Assembly (NCBI RefSeq): GCF_016632335.1
Contig: NZ_JAEPBG010000005.1
Location: forward strand, 1-64,000
Length of the DNA: 64,000 bases
Reading direction: 5' to 3'
From: Noviherbaspirillum pedocola
GTDB lineage: Bacteria; Pseudomonadota; Gammaproteobacteria; Burkholderiales; Burkholderiaceae_D
The translations under genes were made by a program, and so were the position numbers. Numbering within the stretch: the stretch's first letter is position 1; each line of letters begins with the position of its first letter. The notes beneath the pieces are model-generated. The model searched no databases. It had not been told where the DNA came from and was given only the letters and a program-made list of their open reading frames with translations. Of this stretch, positions 28,617 to 38,091 are shown piece by piece.

Positions 28617-29698
28617 GCCTTTTCCTCCGTGGCGCGCAGACGCGCCGCCAGGCCGAGCAGGCCGCGCGGCAGGAACAGCGTGACGATGATGAAAATCGCG
28701 CCCAGCGCATACAGCCACAGGTCCGGAAACGCAGCGGTGAACCAGCTCTTCAGCCCGTTGACCGAGAATGCGCCAAGGATGGGGCCGAGCAGCGTGCCGC
28801 GCCCGCCGACCGCGGCCCAGACCACCATCTCGATCGAGTTGGCCGGACTCATCTCGGAAGGATTGATGATGCCGACCTGCGGCACATACAGCGCTCCGGC
28901 GATGGCGCACAGCACCGCCGACAGCGTCCAGACGAAGAGCTTGAACCAGAGCGGGTCGTAGCCGATGAACATCAGCCGCGCTTCCGAGTCACGCACCGCC
29001 TGCAGCACGCGGCCGAGCTTGGATTGCGTGATCCAGCGGCACAGCAGCAGCGCGCCGAGAAGACTGGCCAGCGTAAGCAGGTAGAGCACGGCCTTGGTCG
29101 ACGGTGCGGTAATGCTGTAGCCGAGCACCCGCTTGAAGTCGGTAAAGCCATTGTTGCCGCCAAAGCCGGTGTCATTGCGGAAGAACAGCAGCATGCAGGC
29201 GAAGGTCATTGCCTGCGTGATGATGGAGAAGTACACGCCCTTGATGCGCGAGCGGAACGCGAAGAAGCCGAAGGCGAAGGCAAGCGCGCCGGGCACCAGC
29301 ACCACCAATGCCATCGCATACCAGAAATGGTCGGTGAAGCTCCAGTACCACGGGTAGTGTTTCCAGTCGAGGAAGACCATGAAGTCGGGAAGGGTGCTGC
29401 CATACACGCCGTCGCGGCCGATGGCGCGCATCAGGTACATGCCGTGCGCATAGCCGCCGAGCGCGAAGAACACGCCGTGGCCGAGCGACAGGATGCCGGT
29501 ATAACCCCAGACCAGGTCGAGCGCGAGCGCGGCCAGCGCATAGCACATGAATTTGCCGAGCAGCGTCACGGTGTAGGCAGATACGTGCAGCGCGCTCGTC
29601 TCCGGTGTGGCCAGATACAGCACCGGCAGGCATGCCAGCACCGCCGCGCAGACCAGGATGCCGGCCCAGGCCGGCCGGGAAAACAGTGATGCATTCAT
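28613..29698 (-). CDS. urtC: Urea ABC transporter permease UrtC
   Basis: The 361-residue membrane protein is a LivM-type permease. Typical features are DLVWGYTGILSLGHGVFFAL, YSITAPSTKAVLYLLTL and the cytoplasmic coupling region QAVRDSEARLMFIGYDP. The loop LPDFMVFLDWKHYPWYWSF is characteristic of the urea branch of this family. It overlaps urtB and urtD by 4 bp each. Confidence 0.95.
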
Positions 29699-31299
29699 TC
29701 CACGCTCCTGCCTTTCAATGCGAACAGACCCTGCGGCCGCTTCTGGATGAACATGATGATGAAGACCAGGATCGCGATCTTGGCCAGCACCGCGCCGGCG
29801 AAGGGTTCGAGGAACTTGTTGGCTTCGCCCAGACCCAGCGCGGCGATGATGGTGCCGGCGAGCTGGCCCACGCCACCCAGCACCACCACCATGAAGGAAT
29901 CGACGATGTAGCCTTGGCCCAGGTCCGGGCCGACATTGCCGAGCTGCGATAGCGCGACGCCGCCCAGGCCGGCGATGCCCGAGCCCAGGCCGAAGGTCAG
30001 CATGTCGATGCGGCCGGTGGCCACGCCGACGCAATCGGCCATGCGGCGGTTCTGCGTCACGGCGCGCAGGAACAGGCCCAGCCGTGTTTTATTCAGGATC
30101 ATCCACACCGCCACGACGACGAAGATGGCGAAGGCGATGATGACGAGCCGGTTATATGACAGCACCAGCGAGCCCAACACCGTGACACCGCCGGACATCC
30201 ATGACGGATTGGCAACCTCGACGTTCTGCGCGCCAAAGAGCGAGCGCACCGCCTGCATCAGTACCAGGCTGATGCCCCAGGTAGCCAGCAGGGTTTCGAG
30301 CGGCCGGCCATACAACCAGCGGATCACGGTGCGCTCGAGCAGCATGCCGATCACGGCGGCCACGATGAATCCAGCCGGCACCGCGGCGACCAGGTACCAG
30401 TCGGCATGCGCAGGCAGGAACTTGCGGAACAGCAGCTGGCAACTGTAGGTGGCGTAGGCGCCGAGCATCAGCAGTTCGCCATGCGCCATGTTGATCACGC
30501 CCATCAGGCCGAAGGTGATGGCCAGGCCGAGCGCGGCAAGCAGCAGCACGCTGCCCAGCGAAATGCCATAGAACAGGTTGCCGACGAATTCGGTGCGCGA
30601 CTGCTGCGACTCGATGGACGCCAGGGTGCGCGCAGCGGCGATGCGCACTTTCTCATCGGGCTCGACATAGGCGCCATCGGCGGTCTTGTCCAGCAGATGG
30701 GCAAGCGCCGGCTTCAGGGAGGCATCGGCGCTGTCGGCCAGCGCAATGACCGCGGCTTCACGTTCGCGTGCATCGCTCGAGACCAGATGCGCGCGCGCCT
30801 GCGCGCCCTTCAGCACGGCCTTGATCTCGGCATCGGTTTCACGCGCCAGCGCCTTGTCGATCAGCGGGCCCGATTCGGGCTGCACATCGCGCTGCAATGC
30901 GCGCGCGGCGGCCAGGCGCTTGTCGCGAGAGGAGGAAAGCAGATCGAGGCCCGACAGGGCGGCATCGATCGCGGCGCGCAGCCGGTTGTTGACGACGATG
31001 GCATCGCTGCCTTCGGGGGCTTCCACCGTTTTGCCGCTGGCCGCATCGATGGTCTTGTCGCCATCCATTAGCAGCACATCGCCATCGGGCGTGGCAAGCA
31101 GATTGCCTTCGGCCAGGGCCTTGAGCAGCTTCAGTGCCTCTTCATCAGCGCTGGCGGCGATCGCATTGACCGCGGCGATGCGCGCATCCGGGTCGTCGCC
31201 GGCCAGCGGCTTGATCAGCGCGCCATCGATCGCGGCATGGCTGGCGTAGGCCATGCTTGCGAGCAGCAGCGCTAGCAGCATGCGCATCATGCGTTTCAT
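29695..31299 (-). CDS. urtB: Urea ABC transporter permease UrtB
   Basis: The 534-residue protein has a signal peptide and an N-terminal helical extension (about 25-230, HEAT-like Ala-rich repeats such as DDPDARIAAVNAIAASADEE). That extension is known for UrtB but absent from ordinary LivH. The membrane part follows with LGLAITFGLMGVINMAHGEL and LGSGIAGLGGVALSQLGNV. It forms the channel with UrtC. A 101-bp spacer with hairpins separates it from urtA. Confidence 0.94.
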   Translation of the reverse strand: MKRMMRMLLALLLASMAYASHAAIDGALIKPLAGDDPDARIAAVNAIAASADEEALKLLKALAEGNLLATPDGDVLLMDGDKTIDAASGKTVEAPEGSDAIVVNNRLRAAIDAALSGLDLLSSSRDKRLAAARALQRDVQPESGPLIDKALARETDAEIKAVLKGAQARAHLVSSDAREREAAVIALADSADASLKPALAHLLDKTADGAYVEPDEKVRIAAARTLASIESQQSRTEFVGNLFYGISLGSVLLLAALGLAITFGLMGVINMAHGELLMLGAYATYSCQLLFRKFLPAHADWYLVAAVPAGFIVAAVIGMLLERTVIRWLYGRPLETLLATWGISLVLMQAVRSLFGAQNVEVANPSWMSGGVTVLGSLVLSYNRLVIIAFAIFVVVAVWMILNKTRLGLFLRAVTQNRRMADCVGVATGRIDMLTFGLGSGIAGLGGVALSQLGNVGPDLGQGYIVDSFMVVVLGGVGQLAGTIIAALGLGEANKFLEPFAGAVLAKIAILVFIIMFIQKRPQGLFALKGRSVE

Positions 31300-31332
31300 G
31301 CAGTGTCTCCAGGTATTACTTCAGGAATTCGG

Positions 31333-31390
31333 TTCGGGATGCGTATAGGCACAGGCATCCCGAAGAGGCCGCCAGCAGGCGCCGGCGGCC
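31333..31390 (-). promoter_or_regulatory. Tandem hairpins in the urtA-urtB spacer
   Basis: Two stems lie between urtA and urtB: a 10-bp stem at 31333-31342/31355-31364 and a 7-bp stem at 31367-31373/31384-31390. Neither has a strong T-tract. Such hairpins commonly protect the upstream binding-protein message or partly terminate, so more UrtA is made than permease. That role is inferred. Confidence 0.55.
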
Positions 31391-31400
31391 ATGCAAGGCT

Positions 31401-32654
31401 TTACATGCTTTGCTTGCTTTCATTGCCCGGGATGTATGGGCTCCACGGTTGCGCGCGGATCGGGCCCTTGGTCTTCCACACCACGTTGAACTGACCGTCC
31501 GGGCGGATCTCGCCAATCATCACCGGCTTGTGCAGGTGGTGGTTGGTCTTGTCCATGGTCAGCGTGAAGCCGGACGGCGCCTTGAAGGTCTGGCCGCCCA
31601 TGGCCGCGATGACCTTGTCGGTATCGGTGGACTTGGCCTTCTCCACCGCCTGCGCCCACATGTGGATGCCGACGTAGGTGGCTTCCATCGGGTCGTTGGT
31701 GACCACGGTGTCGGCGTTGGGCAGGTTCTTGGCCTTCGCGTAGTCCTTGTAGGCCTTGATGAAGGAGGTGTTGACCGGGTTCTTCACCGACTCGAAGTAG
31801 TTCCATGCGGCGAGGTGGCCCACCAGCGGCTTGGTGTCGACGCCGCGCAGTTCCTCTTCACCGACCGAGAACGCCACCACGGGCACGTCGGTCGCCTTCA
31901 GGCCGGCGTTGCCCAGCTCCTTGTAGAACGGCACGTTGGAGTCGCCGTTGATGGTGGAGATGACGGCGGTCTTGCCGCCGGCGGCGAACTTCTTGATGTT
32001 GGCGACGATGGTCTGGTAATCCGAATGGCCGAAGGGCGTATAGACCTCGTCGATGTCGCTGTCCTTCACGCCCTTGGAATGCAGGAAGGCGCGCAGGATC
32101 TTGTTGGTGGTGCGCGGATAGACGTAGTCGGTGCCGAGCAGCACGAAGCGCTTGGCGCCGCCGCCGTCCTTGGACATCAGGTATTCCACGGCCGGGATGG
32201 CCTGCTGGTTCGGCGCGGCGCCGGTGTAGAACACGTTCTTCTCCAGCTCTTCGCCTTCATACTGCACCGGGTAGAACAGCAGGCTGTTGGTTTCCTTGAA
32301 GACCGGAAGCACCGACTTGCGCGACACCGAGGTCCAGCAGCCGAAGACCACGGCCACCTTGTCCTGCGACACCAGCTGGCGCGCCTTCTCCGCGAACAGC
32401 GGCCAGTTCGACGCCGGATCGACGACGACAGGCTCGAGCTTCTTGCCCATCACGCCGCCCTTGGCGTTGATCTCTTCGATGGTCATCAGCGCGACGTCCT
32501 TGAGCGAAGTCTCCGAGATGGCCATGGTGCCCGACAGCGAGTGCAGGATGCCGACCTTGATGGTGTCCGCCGCCATGACCTGCATGGACAAGCCTCCCGC
32601 GGTCAGCGCGAATGCGCTTGCTATGGACGCTTTTATCAGTGTTCTGCGCAACAT
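31401..32654 (-). CDS. urtA: Urea ABC transporter substrate-binding protein UrtA
   Basis: The 417-residue precursor has a signal peptide ending near MQVMAAD and the mature start DTIKVGILHSLSGTMAISET. Family signatures include FGCWTSVSRKSVLPVFKE, LLFYPVQYEGEE, GTDYVYPRTTNKILRAFL and NPVNTSFIKAYKDYA. It binds urea in the periplasm. An ATG at 32654 with GGAGCC upstream is used; the longer frame is spurious. It heads the urt-ure unit, with a candidate sigma-54 promoter about 54-70 bp upstream. Confidence 0.96.
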   Translation of the reverse strand: MLRRTLIKASIASAFALTAGGLSMQVMAADTIKVGILHSLSGTMAISETSLKDVALMTIEEINAKGGVMGKKLEPVVVDPASNWPLFAEKARQLVSQDKVAVVFGCWTSVSRKSVLPVFKETNSLLFYPVQYEGEELEKNVFYTGAAPNQQAIPAVEYLMSKDGGGAKRFVLLGTDYVYPRTTNKILRAFLHSKGVKDSDIDEVYTPFGHSDYQTIVANIKKFAAGGKTAVISTINGDSNVPFYKELGNAGLKATDVPVVAFSVGEEELRGVDTKPLVGHLAAWNYFESVKNPVNTSFIKAYKDYAKAKNLPNADTVVTNDPMEATYVGIHMWAQAVEKAKSTDTDKVIAAMGGQTFKAPSGFTLTMDKTNHHLHKPVMIGEIRPDGQFNVVWKTKGPIRAQPWSPYIPGNESKQSM

Positions 32655-32707
32655 CGTTGGCTCCTTGTAGTGGAATGGGGTTGTGCGTTTGATCGCGCTC
32701 ATGCTTG

Positions 32708-32723
32708 AGCAGGATGCGTGCCA
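32708..32723 (-). promoter_or_regulatory. Candidate sigma-54 (-24/-12) promoter of urtA
   Basis: Read on the minus strand the site is TGGCACGCATCCTGCT. It has the invariant GG and GC separated by exactly 10 bases and one mismatch to the TGGCACnnnnnTTGCW consensus. Its downstream end lies 54 bp before the urtA start codon. Nitrogen control through NtrC is expected for urea uptake; the activator sites are not certain. Confidence 0.65.
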
Positions 32724-32950
32724 CGCTCGCGTGAGCCGAAATGGAGAGTGGGTGTGTGAATTTGGTGCGGATTTGGCATGATCATTTCGACCATGCACCT
32801 CGGTCGGGAATGTTTGCACCGCCTTCGCGCAGCGCTCGGGCCGAGAAACGAAAGCGGGCGCAGAGGTAGAAATGAGAGATGGGTGGCGGGAGATGGGAGG
32901 TGATGGGGGCGCTCGCGCGCAATCCATGTTCCTACCCTATGCCGTGAAAT

Positions 32951-32972
32951 GTAGGGTGGGCACAGCCCACGC
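32951..32972. repeat. Solo arm of the 22-bp palindromic repeat family
   Basis: The left arm of the family is present with one difference (GGTGGGCACAGCCCACGC core), but I see no matching right arm within the next 100 bp. It is probably a decayed or half copy. Confidence 0.7.
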
Positions 32973-33115
32973 GGCACATCGAATGCACACTCGTGTGAAT
33001 GAAACGTGAAGTGTGCGCGCTCCGTATGTGGATCCCGCGTGGGCGCAGCATGCGCTGCCAGTAGGCCATATCCACGCGCTCGCTCCGCGAAAGGCGAGCA
33101 CGTCCGGAAGCCGTA

Positions 33116-33685
33116 TCAGAGAGTCTGCATCATCAACAGCGCGCCGCATGCCGCGATAGCCGCTCCACCCATGGCTGCGATGCGGCCATTGCGTCGCGTC
33201 AGCATGCCGGCCCAAAAGCCTGTGAGCTGCAGTGCCGCGCTGCTGAGCAGGAAGCCGGCGCCAAACGGCAACGCCCCCGTCACTGACATCTCGCTCCCAT
33301 GCGCAAAACCATGGAAAACCGCAAAGCCACCGGCCAGCAGCATTGCCACGACCGGCGCCACGCGCACCGAGCGGAAGTTCAGCATGCCGATCGCGGCGAC
33401 CGAAGCGGCGACACCGAGCTCGGTCACCAATGGCGCATACCCCGCAACGCCTATCCATGCGCCGACGATCATCAGGGCAAGGAAGCTCGCGGGAATCAGC
33501 CAGCGCGTACGCCCCGCCTGCATCGAGGCCCAGATGCCGACGCCAAGCATTGCAAGTAAATGATCAATGCCGCTCAGCGGGTGCAGCAGGCCGAGGGCGA
33601 GAGAATCGCCATGGCCGGGGTGTGCAAAGGCGGGTGCGCACAGTGCCGTTGCGATGAGCAGGACGGGTACTCGGTATCGATGCAT
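33116..33685 (-). CDS. HupE/UreJ family nickel permease
   Basis: The 189-residue membrane protein has a signal-like start ending AFAHPGHGD, then about six helices. Family motifs are HPLSGIDHLLAMLGVG and the HGFAHG segment (FAVFHGFAHGSEM), whose His residues are thought to bind nickel. UreJ/HupE proteins supply nickel or cobalt to urease or hydrogenase. Placed just upstream of the urea operon on the same strand and with no hydrogenase nearby, it most likely serves urease. Confidence 0.9.
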   Translation of the reverse strand: MHRYRVPVLLIATALCAPAFAHPGHGDSLALGLLHPLSGIDHLLAMLGVGIWASMQAGRTRWLIPASFLALMIVGAWIGVAGYAPLVTELGVAASVAAIGMLNFRSVRVAPVVAMLLAGGFAVFHGFAHGSEMSVTGALPFGAGFLLSSAALQLTGFWAGMLTRRNGRIAAMGGAAIAACGALLMMQTL

Positions 33686-34003
33686 GTAGGGTGCTCCAAA
33701 TGATCCGGTTGGGAGAAGAGGGATTTTGCTTCACTGTCCGTCTCGCCATCGACGATTGTCGAAGCAGACAGCGCAGCCATTAGCTTTGCAGACAGCATGG
33801 GTGCTTCAGCAAGGAGCATGCCGGGGAAGGGGTGGGATGGCGTCGTTCAAGTTTGAGGATGGGCACAGCGCGCTTGTCGACATGTCCCATTCACTCTCCT
33901 TGAGGCTCAACTATGTGGAATTCCATCCCCGCATTGGGCAGGGATGGACATGTCAAGCCTGACCGGCCTTACTTTGGGAAAACCATGCCGGCTCGGTGCT
34001 GCA
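33686..34003. other. Intergenic region without a visible gene
   Basis: This 318-bp spacer lies between the HAF/PKD lipoprotein end and the HupE/UreJ start, both on the minus strand. Short plus-strand open frames here have no protein character. It probably holds the permease promoter. Confidence 0.45.
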
Positions 34004-36010
34004 TCACTTCGTCTTGATACTGATGCTGCCGCCGCCAATGGCGGTGCCTTCGAGATTGCCACCCTCAGTGCCGCTATCGAGCTGGTTGTCGTAATCGAGC
34101 ATCTCGGTCTTGGTCTCTTCGTTGTAATGCCAGATGCGCATGCGCAGGCGGTCCGGCGTGCCTTTACCGATCAGGTCGCCATCGACGGCGGTGAGCAGGA
34201 ACTTGTAACTGCCGCTGCCATTGATGGTGCCGGTGCCCTTGTACTGGGCGCGCGCGCCGCCAACCACCAGCCAGTCGTAGTCGGTGCTATGAAAGTTCAG
34301 GTTCGCGCTCTGGAACTGGAACTCGGTCTGACCGCTGGGCTTGGTGGCGCCCTTAAGGTACTTGGAGGTGAAGCCGAAGGTGGCGCGGCCACCCATGGTC
34401 GGATCGGCCTGGTAGGCGCCGACGGGCGAATTGATCCATCCGCCGCCGGCGACGAAGCCACCGTTGGGGTCATAGACCACGACCTGGCCGCCGACGCTGC
34501 TGCTCTTGCCACCGCTGTCGGTGACGGTGACAGTGATGTTGTAGACGCCGGGGGTGGTGTAGACGTGGCTGGCGGCGATACTGCCCGCCACGCTTGCGCT
34601 GGGCTCGGTCACATTGCCTACGCTGGTACTGCCATCGCCCCAGGACCAGGAGGCGGTGTGGGTGTCGGCACTATCCGTGTCACTAAATTTCATGCTGGCG
34701 TTAATTTGCGAGCCGATGGGCGCCGGATCGTTGGCGAGGATGGGGCCGAGCGTTGATGGGCTGTTGGACGCTGCATTCGGATACAGCAGTACCCAGCCAA
34801 TATTGCTGTTAGCGAGTATGGTGCCGCTATTTGAAATAGCGGCTGCGGAAGAAAGTTCGATGCCCAGGTTAGTGGGGATCAGTCTATTCAGGTCGATGCT
34901 CTTGCCGTCGATGGGCGACCAGACGAAAGCATGTGTCGTGTCCTTCGAAATAAGTGACTGTCCGACTACCAGACTGCCTGCATTGATCGATCTGGGAACG
35001 GTAGCGTCGCCGCCCAGGGTCCCGATAGCTCGCATTGTTATGCCATCATGCATGAACGCAAGTGTCTGATGACTGCGATTTTCTGAGGAACCTATTACTT
35101 CCCCCTTGATGTTGATATCGATAGCAGTTGAACTGTTAGTTGCGTCTTCCAATGCGCCAAGATCTACCATCTGCTCGTTCTCATATCGGAATGCATGATC
35201 CGCAGTGCCGTTGAAAAATTGGCCGGCGACCTGTGCCCGGTCATTGATGGCAATGGGAGATACTCTCTGCTGCGGTGCAGTTTCAGTAATCCGGACGGTT
35301 TTATCTTCTGTGTACACGAATCCAAAAACTGAGGAGTTCTGGTCCACATAGTAGCCAGTGACTTGACCAAGGTTGTTCATGCTTTTGGCGAACATACTTT
35401 TTGCACCCGGAGGCATGCCAAAGTTGGCGAAGATGTCATTGTTGAAGTCGTACACGAATGAGTCGGTATCACCATTGAGAAGATTTCGAGTGCCTGCAAT
35501 GAGGCCTTCGTCATTGATTGCAATTGATTGAGCGCTACGTTCGCCAGTTTTTCCTAAATCGTATGTCCCAACTCGATCGTAGATAAAGAAGCTCGTCCCC
35601 GCTGTTGGAGACCGGACCAGTCCGGTTACCCATCCATTGGCATTGATGGCCTGCGGAATCCAGCTGCTCTGATCATCCGGCTTGCTTAGGTTACGGATGT
35701 TGCCGTCCTCATAAATGATTGCGCGCAGGATTCCCGTCACCGGGTTAAGCAGGTAACCACAAACCTGCCCGTTGTCATTCAGTGACCGTTCTGGGCGATC
35801 CATGTTGAATCCTGTCGGCAGATTCCTCACGGAATAGGACGAAGCTACAGTGGAGGCCACGGTGGCTGCCGCCAACTGCTTGGTTGCCGGCGTGCCGCTG
35901 CTTGTTGGCGTGCCGCCTTCACCGCCGCAAGCCGCAGACAAGATGACAGCAGCGATCATCGCCGCCCAACGCTGTAGGCCCTGGAATCTGTTTGTAGTCG
36001 TTCGCATCAC
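34004..36010 (-). CDS. HAF-repeat and PKD-domain surface lipoprotein
   Basis: The 668-residue precursor has a lipobox ILSAAC with lipid Cys28. Residues roughly 55-390 carry HAF-type repeats, with recurring AINDEGLIAGT, MNNLGQVTGY, AINDRAQVAGQF and SINAGSLVVGQS motifs, likely a beta-propeller-like fold. A PKD domain follows (about 410-510, WSWGDGSTS, HVYTTPGVYNITV). A C-terminal beta domain begins at GGFVAGGGWINSPVGAY. Codon use is less GC-biased than its neighbours, especially at 34740-35800, which hints at horizontal origin or relaxed selection. It is probably an outer-surface or secreted binding protein; its ligand is unknown. Confidence 0.8.
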   Translation of the reverse strand: MMRTTTNRFQGLQRWAAMIAAVILSAACGGEGGTPTSSGTPATKQLAAATVASTVASSYSVRNLPTGFNMDRPERSLNDNGQVCGYLLNPVTGILRAIIYEDGNIRNLSKPDDQSSWIPQAINANGWVTGLVRSPTAGTSFFIYDRVGTYDLGKTGERSAQSIAINDEGLIAGTRNLLNGDTDSFVYDFNNDIFANFGMPPGAKSMFAKSMNNLGQVTGYYVDQNSSVFGFVYTEDKTVRITETAPQQRVSPIAINDRAQVAGQFFNGTADHAFRYENEQMVDLGALEDATNSSTAIDINIKGEVIGSSENRSHQTLAFMHDGITMRAIGTLGGDATVPRSINAGSLVVGQSLISKDTTHAFVWSPIDGKSIDLNRLIPTNLGIELSSAAAISNSGTILANSNIGWVLLYPNAASNSPSTLGPILANDPAPIGSQINASMKFSDTDSADTHTASWSWGDGSTSVGNVTEPSASVAGSIAASHVYTTPGVYNITVTVTDSGGKSSSVGGQVVVYDPNGGFVAGGGWINSPVGAYQADPTMGGRATFGFTSKYLKGATKPSGQTEFQFQSANLNFHSTDYDWLVVGGARAQYKGTGTINGSGSYKFLLTAVDGDLIGKGTPDRLRMRIWHYNEETKTEMLDYDNQLDSGTEGGNLEGTAIGGGSISIKTK

Positions 36011-36424
36011 CGGTTCTCCCTTGTTAGCCGCTTGCGTGGTTTAGCAGCGCAGTTCGCCTTGCAGCGCCCCACGCGCATGCAGGCAGTGCGAAACGAAGTG
36101 GCTGGCTCGTGTGTGCCTTGCCGTCGTTCTCCATGCTGACTGATCGGGTCAGGACAACACGAGAGCGCGAAGCCACGTCATGCCGCGCCCCAAAGCAACG
36201 GCCGCGCGGCAAACCCCCGTATCAAGCGCACACCGCATTTACTATAGGTTGCTTTCGACGTTCTACAAACGGTATTTATGGCGATATACGAACATTCTTT
36301 ACGGAAACCGCATGTCCGAACGTGTGCCGACTCGGCGCGATGCCGTGCATGCGAGGGGATCAACCAGAGGAAATGCGCGCGTGCGGCCCATGGGAGTGGC
36401 CGCGGCCGGCGCGCAAGGAAAGCT
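36011..36424. other. Intergenic region without a visible gene
   Basis: This 414-bp spacer lies between the ClpP-like gene end and the lipoprotein start. An AT-richer patch at about 36240-36310 may hold the lipoprotein promoter. Open frames crossing it show no family features. Confidence 0.45.
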
Positions 36425-37006
36425 TCAGATATTGACCAACCGCGCCCCCGCCGCCGGCGAGAAATCGCGCACTTCCTGTATCAACCCGACCCCAACCGCA
36501 TCGCGCGCGGTCAGGTGCAGATCGTCATGCCTGTGCACCGCGAGCTGTTCGGGCGACAGCCGCAGGAAGCGGCGCATGATGGACTCGGTGCGCGCGTCGT
36601 CGGCGCGCAGGCCTTCGACGACGATCTGCAATTCCTCCGCGCCGATGCCCGACGGTGGCGACGCATGCGAGCGGTGCAACATGAAGCGCGCGGTCTCGGA
36701 CGCATAGCGTTCGCGTCCCGCAAGAAACACCGTGACCGCGATCGATGCCACCACGCCGGCGTTGTACATCACGAAGCGTACCGGCGAAGCCGACAGGAAG
36801 TTGTACAGGCAGATGCCGTCGCTGATGTAGCCGCCATGCGAATGCAGCAGCAGGTGCGCGGTGGTGATGCCTTCGGACATCATCTGCGCAGTGGCATCGA
36901 ATACCCGCCGCACCATCGAATCGTTGACATCGCCGGACAGGGTGAACCAGGCTTCGCGTCCTTCATTGCGTGCCTCACCGCGTGCATCGTCGCGCTCTTG
37001 CTGCAT
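36425..37006 (-). CDS. ClpP-like serine protease (stand-alone)
   Basis: The 193-residue protein has the ClpP/crotonase fold features: LLLHSHGGYISDGICLYNFL, the nucleophile region AGVVASIAVTVFLAG with its Ser and the His segment ARFMLHRSHASPPSG. It lacks the canonical MGQAASMGA and is more diverged than housekeeping ClpP; no ClpX or ClpA gene is nearby. GAGGAGGAAAGG precedes ATG 37006. It lies 13 bp downstream of the UDP-glucuronate decarboxylase gene, so it is probably co-transcribed with the minus arm of the glycan cluster. Confidence 0.75.
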   Translation of the reverse strand: MQQERDDARGEARNEGREAWFTLSGDVNDSMVRRVFDATAQMMSEGITTAHLLLHSHGGYISDGICLYNFLSASPVRFVMYNAGVVASIAVTVFLAGRERYASETARFMLHRSHASPPSGIGAEELQIVVEGLRADDARTESIMRRFLRLSPEQLAVHRHDDLHLTARDAVGVGLIQEVRDFSPAAGARLVNI

Positions 37007-37019
37007 CCGCCTTTCCTCC

Positions 37020-38072
37020 TCAAAGGGTTTGCGCCGCCTGCGTCGGTGTGGCCGGCGCGAGCGCATCCGATTGCGTCGCCTCCAGCGGACTTGCGGCAGG
37101 GAACTGGCCATCGCGGCCCATCATGGCCATCAGATCGCGGAAGTACCGTATCGTTCTCTGCAGGCCATCGGCCAGGGCCACCTTCGGTTCCCAGCCCAGG
37201 TACTGCCGCGCTGGCGAGATGTCCGGCCGGCGCCGCACCGGGTCGTCCGCCGGGATAGGCATGAAGCGCAGGCCCGCGGTCGATCCGGTAAGCTCGGTCA
37301 CGAGTTCGGCCAGCTCGAGCATCGTGCATTCGACCGGGTTGCCGAGGTTGACCGGGCCGGTGAAGTCATCAGGCGTTGCCATCAGACGCACGATGCCCTC
37401 CACCAGGTCGTCGACATAGCAGAACGAGCGCGTCTGCCGGCCATCGCCGTAGATCGTGATCGGCTCATTGGCCAGCGCCTGCATGATGAAGTTCGACACC
37501 ACCCGTCCATCGTTCGGATGCATGCGCGGACCATACGTGTTGAAGATCCGCGCGATCTTCACCGGCATGCCGTGCTGACGCCGGTAATCCATGAACAGCG
37601 TTTCCGCGCAGCGCTTGCCTTCGTCATAGCAGGAGCGCGGGCCGATCGGGTTCACATGGCCCCAGTAATCCTCGGTCTGCGGATGGATCTCCGGATCGCC
37701 ATAGACTTCGCTGGTGGAAGCCTGCAGGATGCGCGCCTTGACCCGCTTGGCCAGGCCCAGCATGTTGATCGCGCCATGCACGCTGGTCTTGGTGGTCTGC
37801 ACCGGGTCGTGCTGGTAATGCACCGGCGACGCGGGGCAGGCGAAGTTGTAGATCTGATCGACTTCCACATACAGCGGAAAGGTCACGTCATGCCGCAGCA
37901 GCTCGAAATGCGGATGCGACAGCAGGTGCGCAATGTTGAGCTTGGAGCCGGTATAGAAATTGTCGACGCACAGCACATCGTGTCCGGCATCGAGCAGGGT
38001 CTCGCACAGGTGCGAGCCGAGGAAGCCGGCGCCGCCGGTGATCAGGATGCGCTTGCAATGCAGTTCCTTCAT
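37020..38072 (-). CDS. UDP-glucuronate decarboxylase (UDP-xylose synthase), extended SDR
   Basis: The 350-residue enzyme should convert UDP-glucuronate to UDP-xylose. It has the NAD-binding motif [17 protein letters not shown] and strong family signatures: [36 protein letters not shown], the catalytic YxxxK in [15 protein letters not shown] and [21 protein letters not shown] variable Ala-rich tail closes the protein. GAGGAGAAACAC precedes ATG 38072. It follows the GT9 gene by 19 bp and supplies a sugar nucleotide for the glycan cluster. Confidence 0.9.
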   Translation of the reverse strand: MKELHCKRILITGGAGFLGSHLCETLLDAGHDVLCVDNFYTGSKLNIAHLLSHPHFELLRHDVTFPLYVEVDQIYNFACPASPVHYQHDPVQTTKTSVHGAINMLGLAKRVKARILQASTSEVYGDPEIHPQTEDYWGHVNPIGPRSCYDEGKRCAETLFMDYRRQHGMPVKIARIFNTYGPRMHPNDGRVVSNFIMQALANEPITIYGDGRQTRSFCYVDDLVEGIVRLMATPDDFTGPVNLGNPVECTMLELAELVTELTGSTAGLRFMPIPADDPVRRRPDISPARQYLGWEPKVALADGLQRTIRYFRDLMAMMGRDGQFPAASPLEATQSDALAPATPTQAAQTL

Positions 38073-38091
38073 GTGTTTCTCCTCCTTCTCG

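Larger units (their letters stand above)
32655..33115. other. Leader region of the urea operon
   Basis: This 461-bp spacer lies between HupE/UreJ and urtA. It contains the sigma-54-like promoter at 32708-32723, scattered GCACC and GGTGC half-sites (about 32760-32830) that might serve an NtrC-type activator, and a solo repeat arm at 32951-32972. No gene is visible. Confidence 0.55.

Noticed and set aside
28617-28910. Longer start for the urtD frame
   Set aside because: The extra residues lie inside urtC and look like a shadow; the 4-bp overlap at 28613-28616 supports MNDMAK as start.
32655-32927. Longer start for urtA
   Set aside because: It would bury the signal peptide and remove the sigma-54 promoter; the ATG at 32654 is preceded by a ribosome site.
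33726-33962. Small open frame on the plus strand upstream of the HAF/PKD gene end
   Set aside because: No ribosome site, no domain, and composition typical of random GC-rich sequence.
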